A DNA stretch of 64,000 nt from Apodemus sylvaticus (GCF_947179515.1 NC_067473.1:101087782-101151781), one strand, 5' to 3'. Numbered from the stretch's first letter, positions 20,560 through 31,190 are shown. Translations and numbers: made by a program. Notes: generated from the letters alone by a model not told the origin.

Positions 20560-21610
20560 TGTTTGTTTTTGATCTGGAGCCATCAGAAGACAAGCTAATA
20601 ACTAGCAGGTGATCTTCCTGGGGTGGTCTGCTTTGGATTATCCATTTGGATTAATCCATGGCAAGGTCCAGGAGAAATTCATTTTAGGAAAGATTCCTGC
20701 TATTCATATGCTTTTCCTGTTATTATTAAACATATATAACAACCACTAGGTATTAGCCCACCCTTTTGAGCAGTTCTCTGCATATCTAAGATGTACTTAC
20801 TGTCTTATAGTGATGCTATATAGACAAATGAATGATTTCTTAATTATTAATGATGAACCTGAAAGAATTCCTAAAATTATATCTGTGATTATTAAGCTCT
20901 TTTATATTGGGACTGCTATTAGATCTTTTTCTGATAGTCAAAACTGTAATCAGAACTCCCACATGACGCCAGTTGATTGCTTCTAGATAGTAACCAGACT
21001 TTCAATACTCAGAGCACATTCCAAGAGGTTGTAAAACAATTAACCAAAAGTCATAAAAAGGGAACTAACAATGTATTATAGGTGCTAAGACAAAAGATAA
21101 AATATTGACTAGATTTATCTATATAAAACTTCACTAATAACTTAGTTATGGTTTTCAACTTTCAATGAACCTGTGGAGCAGAGACAGGTGATGGATGTTT
21201 AGCCAGATAATTACTCCTAATGGATATTCATGTAAACATTCTCAGTTGTAAACTTCTATTTCAATTTAACATTTGATTTTATGTGTGAACTTATGATGAA
21301 TTTTTTTACCATGTGATCATGTGTCCTGAAAAGATGTAGAAGTGTGGGGGACAAAGAACAGTCAGGGGAACTGAACCAAGGAGAAGTTTAGACAGAACAC
21401 TTTGTAGACAGAACTGAACTCAAGAACTTAGAAATATAGGCATAGCATTGGGAGAAAAGGTATTGAGAGTAAGGGCATTATTATGACATCAGAGCAGGAG
21501 AAGACAGCAAGATTAGAAGGAGAATGCAGAGTGGAATAACTTAGAAACTATAGGTGACATAAAAAACTAAGTGAGCAATGTGCAGACTGCAGAGGGAATG
21601 AAGAAGAAGA
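20560..21610. other. Unclassified AT-rich block, possibly LTR-derived
   Basis: About 1 kb with no SINE or L1 signature. The stretch 21300-21610 and the sequence after the minisatellite to about 21960 (including 'caataaatattg' at about 21889) have the feel of a murine LTR or internal region, but I cannot name a family or find paired ends. Confidence 0.3.
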
Positions 21611-21615
21611 AGCTG

Positions 21616-21784
21616 CAGAGAGCAGAGGAGCAGGCGTCTCCTTACCGTGGGACAGGACAGAGAGCAGAGGAGCAGGCGCCTCCTTACCGTGGGACAGGAC
21701 AGAGAGCAGAGGAGCAGGCGCCTCCTTACCGTGGGGCAGGACAGAGAGCAGAGGAGCAGGCGCCTCCTTACCGTGGGGCAGGAC
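21616..21784. repeat. Minisatellite, 4 x 42 bp
   Basis: The unit starting cagagagcagaggagcaggc recurs at 21616, 21658, 21700 and 21742, exactly 42 bp apart. Variation: tctcc versus cctcc in unit 1, and gggacagg in units 1-2 versus ggggcagg in units 3-4. As 42 is a multiple of 3, the plus-strand frame stays open and reads RAEEQAPPYRGTGQ per unit. Confidence 0.95.
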
Positions 21785-21964
21785 AGGTCTTTTCCTAATA
21801 ACTAGGCAGGAACAAAGCTTTCTTCTTACAAACTTGGGTTTAATTCATTTAGCATTAAAAGGGTAGAAGCTTTTTCCTTCTCTATGCAATAAATATTGTA
21901 GTTCATTTTTCATCCATAATGAGTGAGTTCTTTCTGCACTGGTGCTTGGTCTTTTGCTCCATGT

Positions 21965-22060
21965 GCATATATATATATGGATATGTGTGTGTGTAAGTAT
22001 GTAATTGTGAGAATGTATGCATGTGTGTGTGAGAGAGTAATAATTGTGAGAATGCATGCA
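21965..22060. repeat. Degenerate TG/TA-rich simple repeat
   Basis: Short runs of TA, then TGTGTG with ATG interruptions; 'aattgtgagaatg.atgcatg' occurs twice. Confidence 0.7.
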
Positions 22061-22555
22061 AGCTGGGCCCAACTGGTTTGAATGGAAATGTATAAATAAA
22101 TATGCATGCGTGAATCTGTATATGAATTTATGTGAGTTTACACATATTTGCTTATGTAAAAGATTTTCTTTCTACCAGAGTTATACTCTTCTGCTGGTTC
22201 AATAGAAGTTTATTGCTCCAAACTTCTCCCTAGCCAGAAAATAAGAGATATCTGAACAAAAAGGAAAAGGCTCTAGCGATTAATCCTTTACTTAATCTCC
22301 TGCTGTTTTAGGATGAGGTGCTAAGTGCCAGAGACTTGCAGTTTCTGGCCTCAAAGGAACACAAAAGGCAAGTCAGCTACAGTAACTTAGATGTAGATAA
22401 GTAAACTTTTTATTATTATACAGCAACTCTCCACTGATGCTCTTCCCCCTTCTATGCCTCAAGAAGAATCAACAAGAAAGAAGACCCTGCTGGGGCTAGC
22501 CCCCTCTCCCCACCAGCCCCCGCCTCCCAGCCACAGGTTTGTTTGGTTTTGTTCT
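22061..22555. other. No recognised element
   Basis: About 500 bp non-coding. Confidence 0.35.
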
Positions 22556-22559
22556 GTTC

Positions 22560-22706
22560 TGTTCTGTTTGTTTTTCTCTAGACAGGGTATCTCTGTGTAG
22601 CCCTGGCTGTCTTAGTAGACCAGGCTGGCTTGGAACTCATAGATCCGCCTGCCTCTGTTCCCTGAATGCTGGGATTAAAGGCATGCGTCATCATGCTCCT
22701 GAGTCT
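22560..22706 (-). mobile_element. B1 SINE
   Basis: 'tctagacagggtatctctgtgtagccctggctgtcttagtagaccaggctggc' to 'ggcatgcgtcatcatgctc'. Confidence 0.9.
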
Positions 22707-22837
22707 TTTATGTTTCTAAACATTAATAATTATTTTAACACTGATGCTACTTTTGGTTAGGTAGAAGTGATGACAACAGTTATGTTATAAACAGAATGAA
22801 GCATGATCCAAAGGGAGGTGTATTAGATAATTTTGAC

Positions 22838-23020
22838 TGCCAACTTGATTGCACATGTGTGTCGGTGACCCCAGAGGGCAAAAGGGGGTGTCAGCTTCTT
22901 CTGGAGCTAGAATTACAGGCAATTGTGGGCCATCCAATGTGGATATTGGCAACTGAACTTCAGTCCTCTGCATGAGCAGTAAGTGCTCTTAACCACTGAG
23001 CTATTTTTTCCAGCCACAAA
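22838..23020 (-). mobile_element. B3 SINE
   Basis: 'gtcagcttcttctggagctagaattacaggcaattgtgggcc' and 'ctcttaaccactgagctattttttccagcc'. A scrap of RMER-type sequence ('gataattttgactgccaacttga') precedes it at 22818-22850. Confidence 0.75.
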
Positions 23021-23199
23021 TACTTTCTCCTCTAACTTGCTTCATGGTAGGTGTTTGGTTGTACAAACAAGAAAAACAACTAGTACAGACAGTGAAGTTT
23101 CTATATTTGTCTTGAACCAGTAAAATGATGACATCAGTGGACCATGATAGAGTCACATAATGTGAACCTAGGAACCCCAATTAACTATAACCAGAACAC

Positions 23200-23850
23200 A
23201 AAGAGATACTTTAATAATTACTGCTGAAGGGGAAGGATAGGGTTATTTTTAATGGGTACAAAGTTGCTATTTGGCTGACATAAAGATTCTAGAAATAGAT
23301 CCTAGTTACAGTTGCATAAGTAACCCACGAGGATGGTACAAAAAGAAACTAAATGACAAAAAATAGAGCACAGAAAACAAAACATGAAATGGCATATTTA
23401 AAATGAATGCATCGAGAATTACATTAAATATAAATGTTCATTATATATACAAGAATGAGAAGGTTAAACAGGCAAGGTGAATTTAAAATTATAATCTAAC
23501 TACACGAGGGACTACAGTAAATACAATAAGGCATGTTAAATGTAAAAGCATTTAAAAGGCTACATCATGCAAACATTAATCAAAAGAAATCAACAAGCCC
23601 TGGTTGATACTACGTGAAAAAACTTTGGTGCCAAGAAAATTATTAAAGACACAGGCAGGCTCTTTATTAGGAAAAGATCGATCAACTGAGAAGCGTAGGA
23701 ATTTAAAATAGATAAGTACTAGACAAAAATCATGAAACAAAAAAAAACCGATAGAACTAGGAAGAAAGATCAATTACATTTATAATTCTCAGTCTGTCAG
23801 TTATTTATAGACCAACTATATAGAAAACTCATAAGGATGTAGAGGTCAGA
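23200..23850 (+). mobile_element. Ancient L1 fragments
   Basis: 'gaaggatagggttatttttaatgggtacaaa' resembles an old L1 3' UTR. 'catgcaaacattaatcaaaagaaatc', 'aaaaaccgatagaactaggaagaaagatcaattac' and 'tatagaccaact' follow the ORF2 endonuclease coding region of old L1s. Confidence 0.55.
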
Positions 23851-23857
23851 ATCATGG

Positions 23858-24068
23858 GCAAGGAGATGGTACCGGGGGAAGTGCCTGCCGCCTAGGCACA
23901 CAACCCAAGTGTGTCCTGTCATCCCCAGGACCCAGGTACAAAGCTAGGGATGACAGGACACTCCTGTTACTCCAGCCCTGCAGGAAGGTATGGAGCCAGG
24001 CATCCTGGAGCCAAATCAGTGAGCTTCAGGCTCACTGAAAGATCGTGTCTCTGAAAACGAGCAGCTGG
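23858..24068 (+). mobile_element. RSINE1, left part (split by a B3)
   Basis: 'ggcaaggagatggtaccgggggaagtgcctgccg', 'aggacactcctgttactccagccctgcaggaagg' and 'agatcgtgtctctgaaaac'. Continues at 24315. Confidence 0.65.
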
Positions 24069-24071
24069 TGA

Positions 24072-24312
24072 GGAACTGGAAAGATGACTCAGTGGTTAAG
24101 AGCACATGATGCCCCGTATAAGAATCTGGGTTCAATTCCCAGCACCCACATCTTAACTCACAATCATCCATTATTCCATTTCCAGAGGATCTGTTTCCCT
24201 CTTCTGACTCCCACTGGTAGCTGGCATGCATGTGGCACACAGACATTCATGCAGGCCAAACACTTTTACATATAAAATAAAAATAAATAAATCTAAAATA
24301 AATAAATAAGCA
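24072..24312 (+). mobile_element. B3 SINE inserted in RSINE1
   Basis: 'gaactggaaagatgactcagtggttaagagcac', 'ggttcaattcccagcacccacat', 'ctggcatgcatgtggcacacagacattcatgcag', tail of AAATAAAT units. Flanks cgagcagctggtgagga and cgagcaattgagga may be a damaged target duplication. Confidence 0.85.
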
Positions 24313-24314
24313 AA

Positions 24315-24420
24315 TATGGCGAGCAATTGAGGAAGGACACTCAACACTGGCTTCTAGCCTCTATACACATGTCAGTAAAACATGCATGCGCCCCACATGT
24401 GCATGCACTGACACTAACAA
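24315..24420 (+). mobile_element. RSINE1, right part
   Basis: 'gcgagcaattgaggaaggacactcaacactggcttctagcctctatacacatg', the 3' end expected after 24068. Confidence 0.6.
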
Positions 24421-24461
24421 TAGGGACCTCTTTGAATGATTTCTTTAAAATGCATGAAAAC

Positions 24462-24640
24462 AGGGCTGGGAAGATGGCTCAGTGGGTCTGCCTCTGACCT
24501 TGACGACAACGCAAGTTCAGTTCCTCAATCCATGGGTAAAAGGAGAATTTACCTATAAGGTAAATTGGGCTCCTGAAGTTGTCCTATACCCTCCACTTTC
24601 ACACATTCCTCAAAATATTTTTTAATCAAATCCATGAAAA
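24462..24640 (+). mobile_element. B4A-type SINE
   Basis: 'gggctgggaagatggctcagtgggtctgcctctgacc' with 'gctcctgaagttgtcctataccctccac'. Confidence 0.6.
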
Positions 24641-24664
24641 TATACAAATATTTCAAACCAGTTT

Positions 24665-24888
24665 TTTGATTTATTTTTATTTTACATTAAGTATGGGGGG
24701 GGTGAGGGAGGTAGGTATGTGCACATGAGTGCAGGTGCCCCCAAAACCAGAAGAGGGAATCAGATCCCCTGGAGATGGAGTGACAAGTGGTTGTTAAGTC
24801 CCCTGACATGGATAATGGAAACTGAACTCAGGTCCTCTATAAGAGAAGTATGCATTCTAAACCTCAGACACATCTCTCCAGTCCTCAA
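24665..24888 (-). mobile_element. B3 SINE
   Basis: 'gtatgtgcacatgagtgcaggtgcccccaaaaccagaagagggaatcagatcccctggag' to 'cagacacatctctccagtcc'. Confidence 0.85.
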
Positions 24889-24889
24889 A

Positions 24890-25175
24890 CTGTTTTTTTT
24901 TTAAAACGGGCTTGAGAGTAAGCATCAGGAAGAGAAGAATGACCACTCTTTATGTCCTAACTGTGTGTCAAAAGCCTCTTACCTGTGTTTTCAGTGTTGT
25001 CTTGTTTAATTTTTCTAGGGATTGAGTGTGTGCTACAGTTAATTTCTTCATCTTCTTTCCCCCATTTTCCGATCAAATAATCAACAGGATATTTGGTGCA
25101 AGAGTATTTAAGTACAAAGATTTGATTGTTGTCCTCCAGCTGGTGACAGATCTTGCCATTTGTCCTGAGGGCAAT
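24890..25175. other. No recognised element
   Basis: About 290 bp non-coding. Confidence 0.35.
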
Positions 25176-25177
25176 GT

Positions 25178-25445
25178 GCTAGTTACTTTTCAATTGCTGT
25201 GAGAAACCACCACAGCCAAAGGCGACTTCAGGAGGAGAGAGTTTAGTTTGGCTCCTGGTTCCAGAGGGATGAGAATCCATCCATCGTCCATCATGGAAGG
25301 GAGGCATGGCAGCAGGAGCAGGAAGCTGACAGACTGCATCATTATCAGCAAGCATGAAGCAGAGAGAAATGACTGACCTCCCCCCACCCATGACGTACTT
25401 CCTCCAACAAGGCTGGGCCACGTCCCCAACAGTGTCATTTCACCA
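25178..25445 (-). mobile_element. Rodent RMER-type repeat, reverse
   Basis: 'gttacttttcaattgctgtgagaaaccaccacagccaaaggcgac', 'gagagtttagtttgg', 'ggcatggcagcaggagcaggaagc'. Confidence 0.65.
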
Positions 25446-25449
25446 GCCT

Positions 25450-25840
25450 GATGGTGTAAATTATTTGTTGCATTAAGTCATTCCAAAGTTATCACACACT
25501 CCGATGGCTTAACCAACACCCTCTCATTTTCTGCGGGTTAGGAATCTGGGAGCACTCGGGTGGGTATAATTAATCATCGCTCCCTGGGCCATGAATCAGC
25601 TGGGGAAGAGTCTGTTGGTGAGGTCACTCACGTGGTTAAGCTTACCCTCAGTCCCTCCAGAGGCCACCCTTTGTTCTGCAGCACAGCAAAGGTAGGGCAC
25701 TTGAGATGGCAGCGGGCTTCCCTGGGGTTGAGCAAACAGGAAGGGGTGAGCAAGACAGACGACAGCCTGTTTTTACCACCTCATCTCAGAAGTGATTCAC
25801 CTGCTAGAACCTCAGCTGTTAGATGCCGGTGCTAGGTCCA
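25450..25840. mobile_element. Ancient mammalian repeat, family not asserted
   Basis: 'ttatttgttgcattaagtcattccaaagttatcacac', 'ctgcgggttaggaatctggg', 'cactcacgtggtt' and 'cacctcatctcagaagtgat..gctaggtccaggcc' follow the order of a common old mammalian element with 'gtaacaaatcaccccaaa'. Heavily decayed. Confidence 0.45.
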
Positions 25841-26430
25841 GGCCACAGTGCAGGTGAGAGAATCAGACAAGAGTAGGAATGAGGTCAGGCAGGTCGCTGC
25901 GCGCCTTCCTCAGTGCAGTCTACGCTCTGACCCCAAGGCGTCACACTGCAGTCACATACAGCCTTCCAAAGTCCCCCAAAGTCTTCCTCGATTGTAGGCG
26001 AGTAACCGAACCCTATTCACAGCTGGGACTGTGCTCACCTTTCCTTATTGATTCGAAGAAGAAGAAACAGGCAATGGTCCTCACTATGAAAGGAAGCTAT
26101 AGGAGTTCACACCAACAAAGCCAGCTATATGAATAAAATTCTACAAATAAAAATATAACCAAAGGGGTTTTGTTTTCTGACTTTTATTTTGAGTTGCCTG
26201 ATACTTTTTGGAGAATTTAATAACCAGATTTTTCATATTCTCATTCAATTTCATTTTCATATTTGATTTGGATGTCAAGTACCAGGAGATGAAAAAGTAA
26301 CATGCAACTTAAATATCAGTCTGCTAACCCACGTTATTCTGCTTACAGCTGAGGTGGTGGCACCAAGTAATGTGGGTCATTTGTATTTTTGTGTCACAAC
26401 TCAACTCCTGACTGCAGTTATCCAATGAGA
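25841..26430. other. No recognised element
   Basis: Non-coding; open frames are short and unlike any family I know. Confidence 0.35.
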
Positions 26431-26517
26431 TACAAAAATAAATAAATAAATAAATAAAAACAAAAAAAAACCAAAAAAACAAAAAAACAAAAAAACTAAA
26501 AAAAAAAACAAACACAT
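26431..26517. repeat. A-rich simple repeat
   Basis: AAAT units followed by runs of A broken by single C residues. Confidence 0.9.
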
Positions 26518-26661
26518 ATACACACACATTGTTGCATGCAAAGAGAAGTCTCCTCATCCAACCACCTACAACATTGGTCTAATTGTTGTGTGCAGTGAAA
26601 AAAAAGGTGGCAGGGACTGCTACAACTTGAGTCCTCTCTGTCCCTAAGCTGCCTTTTTGTG

Positions 26662-26836
26662 GGCTAGAGAGATGGCTCAGCAGGTAAGAGCACTGACTAC
26701 TCTTCCAGAGGTCCTGAGTTCAAGTCCCAGTAACCACATGGTGACTCACAACCATCCATAATGAGATCCAATGCCCTCTTCCAGTGTGCCTGAAGACAGC
26801 TACAGTGTACTTACATATATAAATAAAATTTTTTTA
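26662..26836 (+). mobile_element. B2 SINE with target-site duplication
   Basis: 'ggctagagagatggctcagcaggtaagagcactgactactcttccagagg' to 'gtgtacttacatatataaataaaat'. Flanks 26646-26661 and 26837-26852 (aagctgcct[t/c]tttgtg) form a 16-bp duplication with one mismatch. Confidence 0.95.
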
Positions 26837-26943
26837 AAGCTGCCTCTTTGTGACTCACATTTTCTTAGACATAACAAACACCACATGGTCACTTCCTGTG
26901 CCACTGAGCTCGGCCAAAAGTCTCCAAAACCATATCTCTTTTT

Positions 26944-27190
26944 AAAAGATTTATGTCCTTTTTACATGTGTATATATGAGTTTGGAGTGCGTGTGTGTGC
27001 ACACATGAGCACATGCATGCTTCTACATGCCCTTGAGTGCAGGTGTCTACAGAAGCCAGAAGAGGGCACTGGATACCCTGGAGCTGGAGCTACAGATGGT
27101 TGTGAGCAGCCTGATACAGAAACTGAACCCTGGTCCTCTGCAAGAGCTGTGCATACTCTTAACAGATTGTTAAGCCATCTCTACAAACCC
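26944..27190 (-). mobile_element. B3 SINE
   Basis: 'gagtgcaggtgtctacagaagccagaagagggcactggataccctggagctggagctacag' and reverse head 'gttaagccatctctacaaaccc'. Confidence 0.9.
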
Positions 27191-27254
27191 TTCAACAGCT
27201 GTTTCCTTAAGAAGTAGAGTATCTTGGCACAAACCAGAAGAACTAAACCTAAAT

Positions 27255-27562
27255 CAGCAGGTCCCATAGCATCCATGGGCATTGACCTCAGGACACCCAA
27301 GGTTACCAACACATGTGATGCTCAGATCCTTTATATAAAATGCCTTAGTATTTGCATATGACAGTCCTCTTGCATACTTTATATCATCTCTCAAGATTGA
27401 AAATGCAATGTTGATATTATGTAGTTAGACTAAATTGTTTATGGAATAGTGACAGGGAGAAGTGTCTGTGCCTATTCAATACAGATGTTCTTCTCAAACA
27501 TTTTCCATATTGAATTCCTCAATGGAACCCTCATTTATGGGGGACTGACTGTATTTTGATCA
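27255..27562. mobile_element. Tigger-type (TcMar) DNA transposon relic
   Basis: 'gatgctcagatcctttatataaaatgccttagtatttgcata', 'catactttatatcatctctcaagatt' and the end 'atggaaccctcatttatgggggactgactgta' follow a non-autonomous mammalian Tigger element. Confidence 0.65.
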
Positions 27563-27624
27563 TATAAATACCCAAATATATCTTTCCTGTTCCCCTCCTA
27601 GAGGATCAGAGAGTTTCTTCTCTG

Positions 27625-27802
27625 TTAAAACTTTATTTATTTATTACATGTAAGTACAGTGTAGTTGTCTTCAGACACTCCAAAAGAGGGCGTCAAATCT
27701 TGTTACGGATGGTTGTGAGCTACCATGTGCTTGCTGGGATTTGAACTCAGGATCTTTGGACAAGCAGTCAGTGCTCTTAACTGCTGAGCCATCTCTCTAG
27801 TC
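27625..27802 (-). mobile_element. B2 SINE
   Basis: 'ttatttatttattacatgtaagtacagtgtagttgtcttcagacactcc' to 'tgagccatctctctagtcc'. Confidence 0.92.
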
Positions 27803-27924
27803 CATAAGTGGAGATTCCTAAGTTGCCTCATTTATTAGAGATAGTCATTTTTACTTTTGGGGAAAACCAAGAAAAGAAAATCCTTCAATGGGGATATAGT
27901 ATGCATCTTTGAGATAAGTGCGGT

Positions 27925-28265
27925 TTTTAAAAAATATGTGTGCATGTAATGAGTTGTGCGTGTAATGAGTTGTGCTTGTGTTTGAGTATGCAGGTGTGCA
28001 CACTCTTGTACATTCCTGTGTGAGGCAACAGGACCTTGGCTGTCTTCCTCTCTCATTCTCTATCTGATTGCCTTGAGTCAGAGTCTCTCAACGAACTGGA
28101 AGCTCCCCATTTTAAGATAGACTGGATGGCCAGTGAACTCTTGGGATCCCGCCTTTGCCCCTCAGATCTGGGTTTACAAGTGTGCATGCTTGGCTTCTCC
28201 TGTGGGTGCTGGGGACTTGGGCACAGGTCCTCACGCTTGCGTGGCGAGTGCTCTTATTCACTGAG
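27925..28265 (-). mobile_element. RSINE1
   Basis: 'agtctctcaacgaactggaagctcc', 'gactggatggccagtgaactcttgggatcc', 'ggtcctcacgcttgcgtggcgagtgctcttattcactgag' in reverse RSINE1 order. Confidence 0.75.
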
Positions 28266-28551
28266 TGGTTTTGGTTTGTTTTTTATTTTTTCACAAAAAG
28301 TCGAAAGGCATATTATAAACAGTAAATAGATATCTTCTAAAACATGCCTTTTAGGGGTCACCATGCACTGCCCACTCATTAAAGTCAATGGCCTTCCTGT
28401 CCCTCTCATCACTGACCCATTGCTCTGGAAAAGGCTTCTCAGCTTTCTGTTCTAATTTAAATCCACCCCGTTATATTCTTTACTCACAATCTTCTTGCTG
28501 CTGCTCTGTTTCCTATCTCTTTGATTGGTCCCCTCTTCAATCTTGATTAGT
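28266..28551. other. No recognised element
   Basis: Non-coding; the right end forms the first arm of an inverted repeat. Confidence 0.35.
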
Positions 28552-28594
28552 CCTCAGAGATATCCCATTTCATGCGAACCCTCTGATCAATGGA
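28552..28594 (+). repeat. Inverted repeat, left arm
   Basis: 43 bp that match the reverse complement of 28961-29003 at 36 of 43 positions; the mismatches are all transitions. Confidence 0.85.
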
Positions 28595-28629
28595 TTGCTC
28601 TTATATATGGCTGCTAATTCTTCTTTTAA

Positions 28630-28873
28630 AAAAAAGATGTTTTTAGTGTGTGTGTGTGTGTGTGTGTGTATGTTGTCTGTGTGTCTTAGCTGCACATATG
28701 TCCGTGCATTGTGTGTGCACGTGCCCACAGAGGTCAATAAGGGCATCCGATACCCCAGGACTGGAGTTATGGGCAGCTGTGAGCTGCCATGTGGGTACTG
28801 GGCACAGGACCAGGGTTCTTTGCAAGAGCAGCCTAATCCCTGTGCTCCTAACCCTGAGCCATCTCCCCAGCCT
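28630..28873 (-). mobile_element. B3 SINE with (TG)n
   Basis: TG run at 28647-28670, then 'gtgcccacagaggtcaataagggcatccgataccccaggactggag' and 'cctgagccatctccccagcc'. Lies inside the inverted repeat. Confidence 0.88.
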
Positions 28874-28960
28874 GTTTGGGTTCTTAACCTACTCACCAGT
28901 TTAGTTGCAACCTTTCCGTGTCTAATACCTTGGGATATTGGTTTCTCAAGTTCAGCCTGA

Positions 28961-29003
28961 TCCATCGGTCAGAGGGTTCATGTGAAATGGGGCATCTCTG
29001 AGG
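28961..29003 (-). repeat. Inverted repeat, right arm
   Basis: Partner of 28552-28594 with a spacer of 366 bp. Confidence 0.85.
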
Positions 29004-29488
29004 TCAAAGCAGGATTCCAAAGGTTTTAAAGAGTGGGAAACAGCAGGATCAAGGAGATTGTGAGCAAAGGGCACCTTTGGAGGTGAAGCAGGTTACACAG
29101 TGGGAGTTAGCACTGGCAGTGTCACCACATGGTGGTAAGAGGTGTTGTGCATCCTAGAGATTGGGGTGTGGGAGCGGGGAATGACCTTACTCCATTAAAC
29201 AGAGGTTTCTGCCTGCCTTAGAGCAAAATTAAAATTCCAGAATACAATCAGGAAGTATTTGGCTTATATGCAACTTAACACTCACCTACAACTGACGTTT
29301 CGCAGCATCTTGCTAGGAATGTTATATGTCCCAAGTATTATATATGTGATGTGTATGTTTTTTACGACATGTATGGACTTATTTCATCTTTCTTTTATTT
29401 CCAATATTTTATTCTTTTTAAAATGTTTTAAATTTTTACTTAAGCGAGGTTGTTTGGTGGGCAGTTTTTCAAGTTACCTACCTTTCCT
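29004..29488. other. No recognised element
   Basis: About 480 bp non-coding. Confidence 0.35.
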
Positions 29489-29489
29489 A

Positions 29490-29705
29490 CTACCATCTAT
29501 TTATTTTATGTGTATGCATGCCTGTCCACATAGGGACTGTGCACATGAGCACAGTTGCCTAGGGAAGCCAGAGGAGGAGATCCCATGCCCTAAAGGTACA
29601 GTTACAGGTGACTTTGAGATACAGACAGGGCTGCTGGTAACTAAATTTAGGACCTCTGTACAAGTGTTAAGCGCTCTTAACTGTCTACACATTTCCTGAC
29701 ACAAC
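29490..29705 (-). mobile_element. B3 SINE
   Basis: 'atgcctgtccacatagggactgtgcacatgagcac', 'agccagaggaggagatcccatgccc', 'agcgctcttaactgtctacacatttcctgac'. Confidence 0.8.
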
Positions 29706-29751
29706 TTTTCTCTTTAGTCATTTCTTTATATAAAATACACAACTTTCAGCT

Positions 29752-29996
29752 GGGTATATGGTGGTGCATGCCTTTAATTCCAGCACTCAGGAAGCAGAGG
29801 CAGTAGGTAGTCTGTGAATTTGAGGACAGCCTGGTCTACAATGTGAGGCCTGGTCAGCCAGGGCTACACAGAGGAGCCCTGCCTCAAAAAAACAAAAACC
29901 AATAACCAAAAACAATCAAACAAACAAAAATCAATCAAACAAACAAACAAAAAACACCAAAAAATAAAAAAAACAAAACAAAAAACCAAATCACTA
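29752..29996 (+). mobile_element. B1 SINE with long A-rich tail
   Basis: 'gctgggtatatggtggtgcatgcctttaattccagcactcagg' to 'ggagccctgcctc', then about 110 bp of A-rich CAAA-type repeat. Confidence 0.88.
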
Positions 29997-30127
29997 TAAT
30001 CAAAAACTAGAACCCATAGATTTTTCCACCAAATAGATTACATTCAACTACTTAGGAAACTTCAACTTAAATTTACTTTCCATGGCTATTTATGTAGAAG
30101 CTAATTTGACTATTTTCATTTGCTGAG

Positions 30128-30540
30128 TATCTCAGGGTTACTTCGATGTGAAGAAACACCACGACCAAGGGATAACATTTATTTGAAAAACATTTATTTA
30201 AACAAAAATTATTTGAGGGCTTTCTTACAGTTTTAAAAGGTTAGTAGTCCATGATTGTCAAGGTAGGGAGCATGGTGAGAGGCAGGCAGGCAGGCAGGCA
30301 GGCAGGCACCGTGCTGTCACTGAGAGCGTACATTCTGGTTTGCAGGTTGCAGACAGAGAGAGAAAGTAACTGGGTCTGGTGTGGGCTTTTGAATTTTCAA
30401 AGCCCACCCCTGAGTGAGACACCAGCTCCAACAAGGTCACTCCTCCTAATCCTTCCTGAACACTTCCACTAACTAGGAACCAAGCATTCAAACAGGAGTC
30501 CATGAATGTCATTCTCATCCAAACCATCATCCGTCACACA
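30128..30540 (-). mobile_element. Rodent RMER-type repeat, reverse
   Basis: 'cgatgtgaagaaacaccacgaccaagg', 'acatttattt', 'aaaggttagtagtccatgattgtcaaggtagggagcatgg', 'cctgaacacttccactaactagg'. Holds (GGCA)n at 30282-30308. Confidence 0.55.
30282..30308. repeat. (GGCA)n microsatellite
   Basis: Six to seven GGCA units. Confidence 0.9.
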
Positions 30541-30595
30541 GACCTATGGCACTAATGTATCACCGCTTTCACTAGTTTTCCCTGGCATATCACTG

Positions 30596-30692
30596 GTGTG
30601 TGTGTGTGTGTGTGTGCGTGTGTGTGTGCGTGTGCGTGTGCGTGTGCGTGTGCGTGTGTGTGTGTGTGCGCGCGCGCGTGTGCGTGTGTGTG
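30596..30692. repeat. (TG)n with CGTG and CG units
   Basis: Alternating purine-pyrimidine throughout, including gcgcgcgcgcg near 30669-30679. Confidence 0.95.
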
Positions 30693-31176
30693 TTCATGAC
30701 TGACCTCAATTTAACTCTCTAAGACAACATCACTTTACCCTAGTTGTAGGTTAATCTATTAATTTTTTTTGTCAAAGATGATTTTTGTTTTAATCAATGC
30801 ATCTTGTTTTGATTTTCATTGCTTCCTTCCTTGCTTTGAGTTTAATCTTTCTCTAGTGCTTTGAGACAGACACTGATGTTTCAGGCTCTAGAGTTTTTGC
30901 TCTACACTAACCTGGGTGTTTGCATTATTAAGTTATCCCGAGGTGCTGCCGGGAGCATGTCCCAGACATGTTTATGATTGTGCTTTCATTTTCCTTCAGT
31001 TCAAAAGTAATTTGCAATCTCCACTTTGATTTCTTCTTGACTCATTGTTCCTGAGTGTCTGGGGTCTTTCCAGAAAATTTTCATCAGGCATTGGTACAAG
31101 ACATACTTTATATAATTTGATTTCATTTTCCTTTATTGACACTTGCTTTTATGAAACAGAATATATTTTGATAACT
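30693..31176. other. Repeat-poor sequence
   Basis: About 480 bp without a SINE or L1 signature. Confidence 0.4.
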
Positions 31177-31190
31177 GTTACCATGGAAAC
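31177..31190. promoter_or_regulatory. RFX-type X-box motif
   Basis: gttaccatggaaac is an almost symmetrical X-box (consensus GTTRCCATGGNAAC) as bound by RFX family factors. It sits in a repeat-poor block. Only the motif is seen; activity is not known. Confidence 0.5.

Noticed and set aside
20337..20593. KERKKERK and FLSFFLSF frames
   Set aside because: Translations of the (GAAA)n array.
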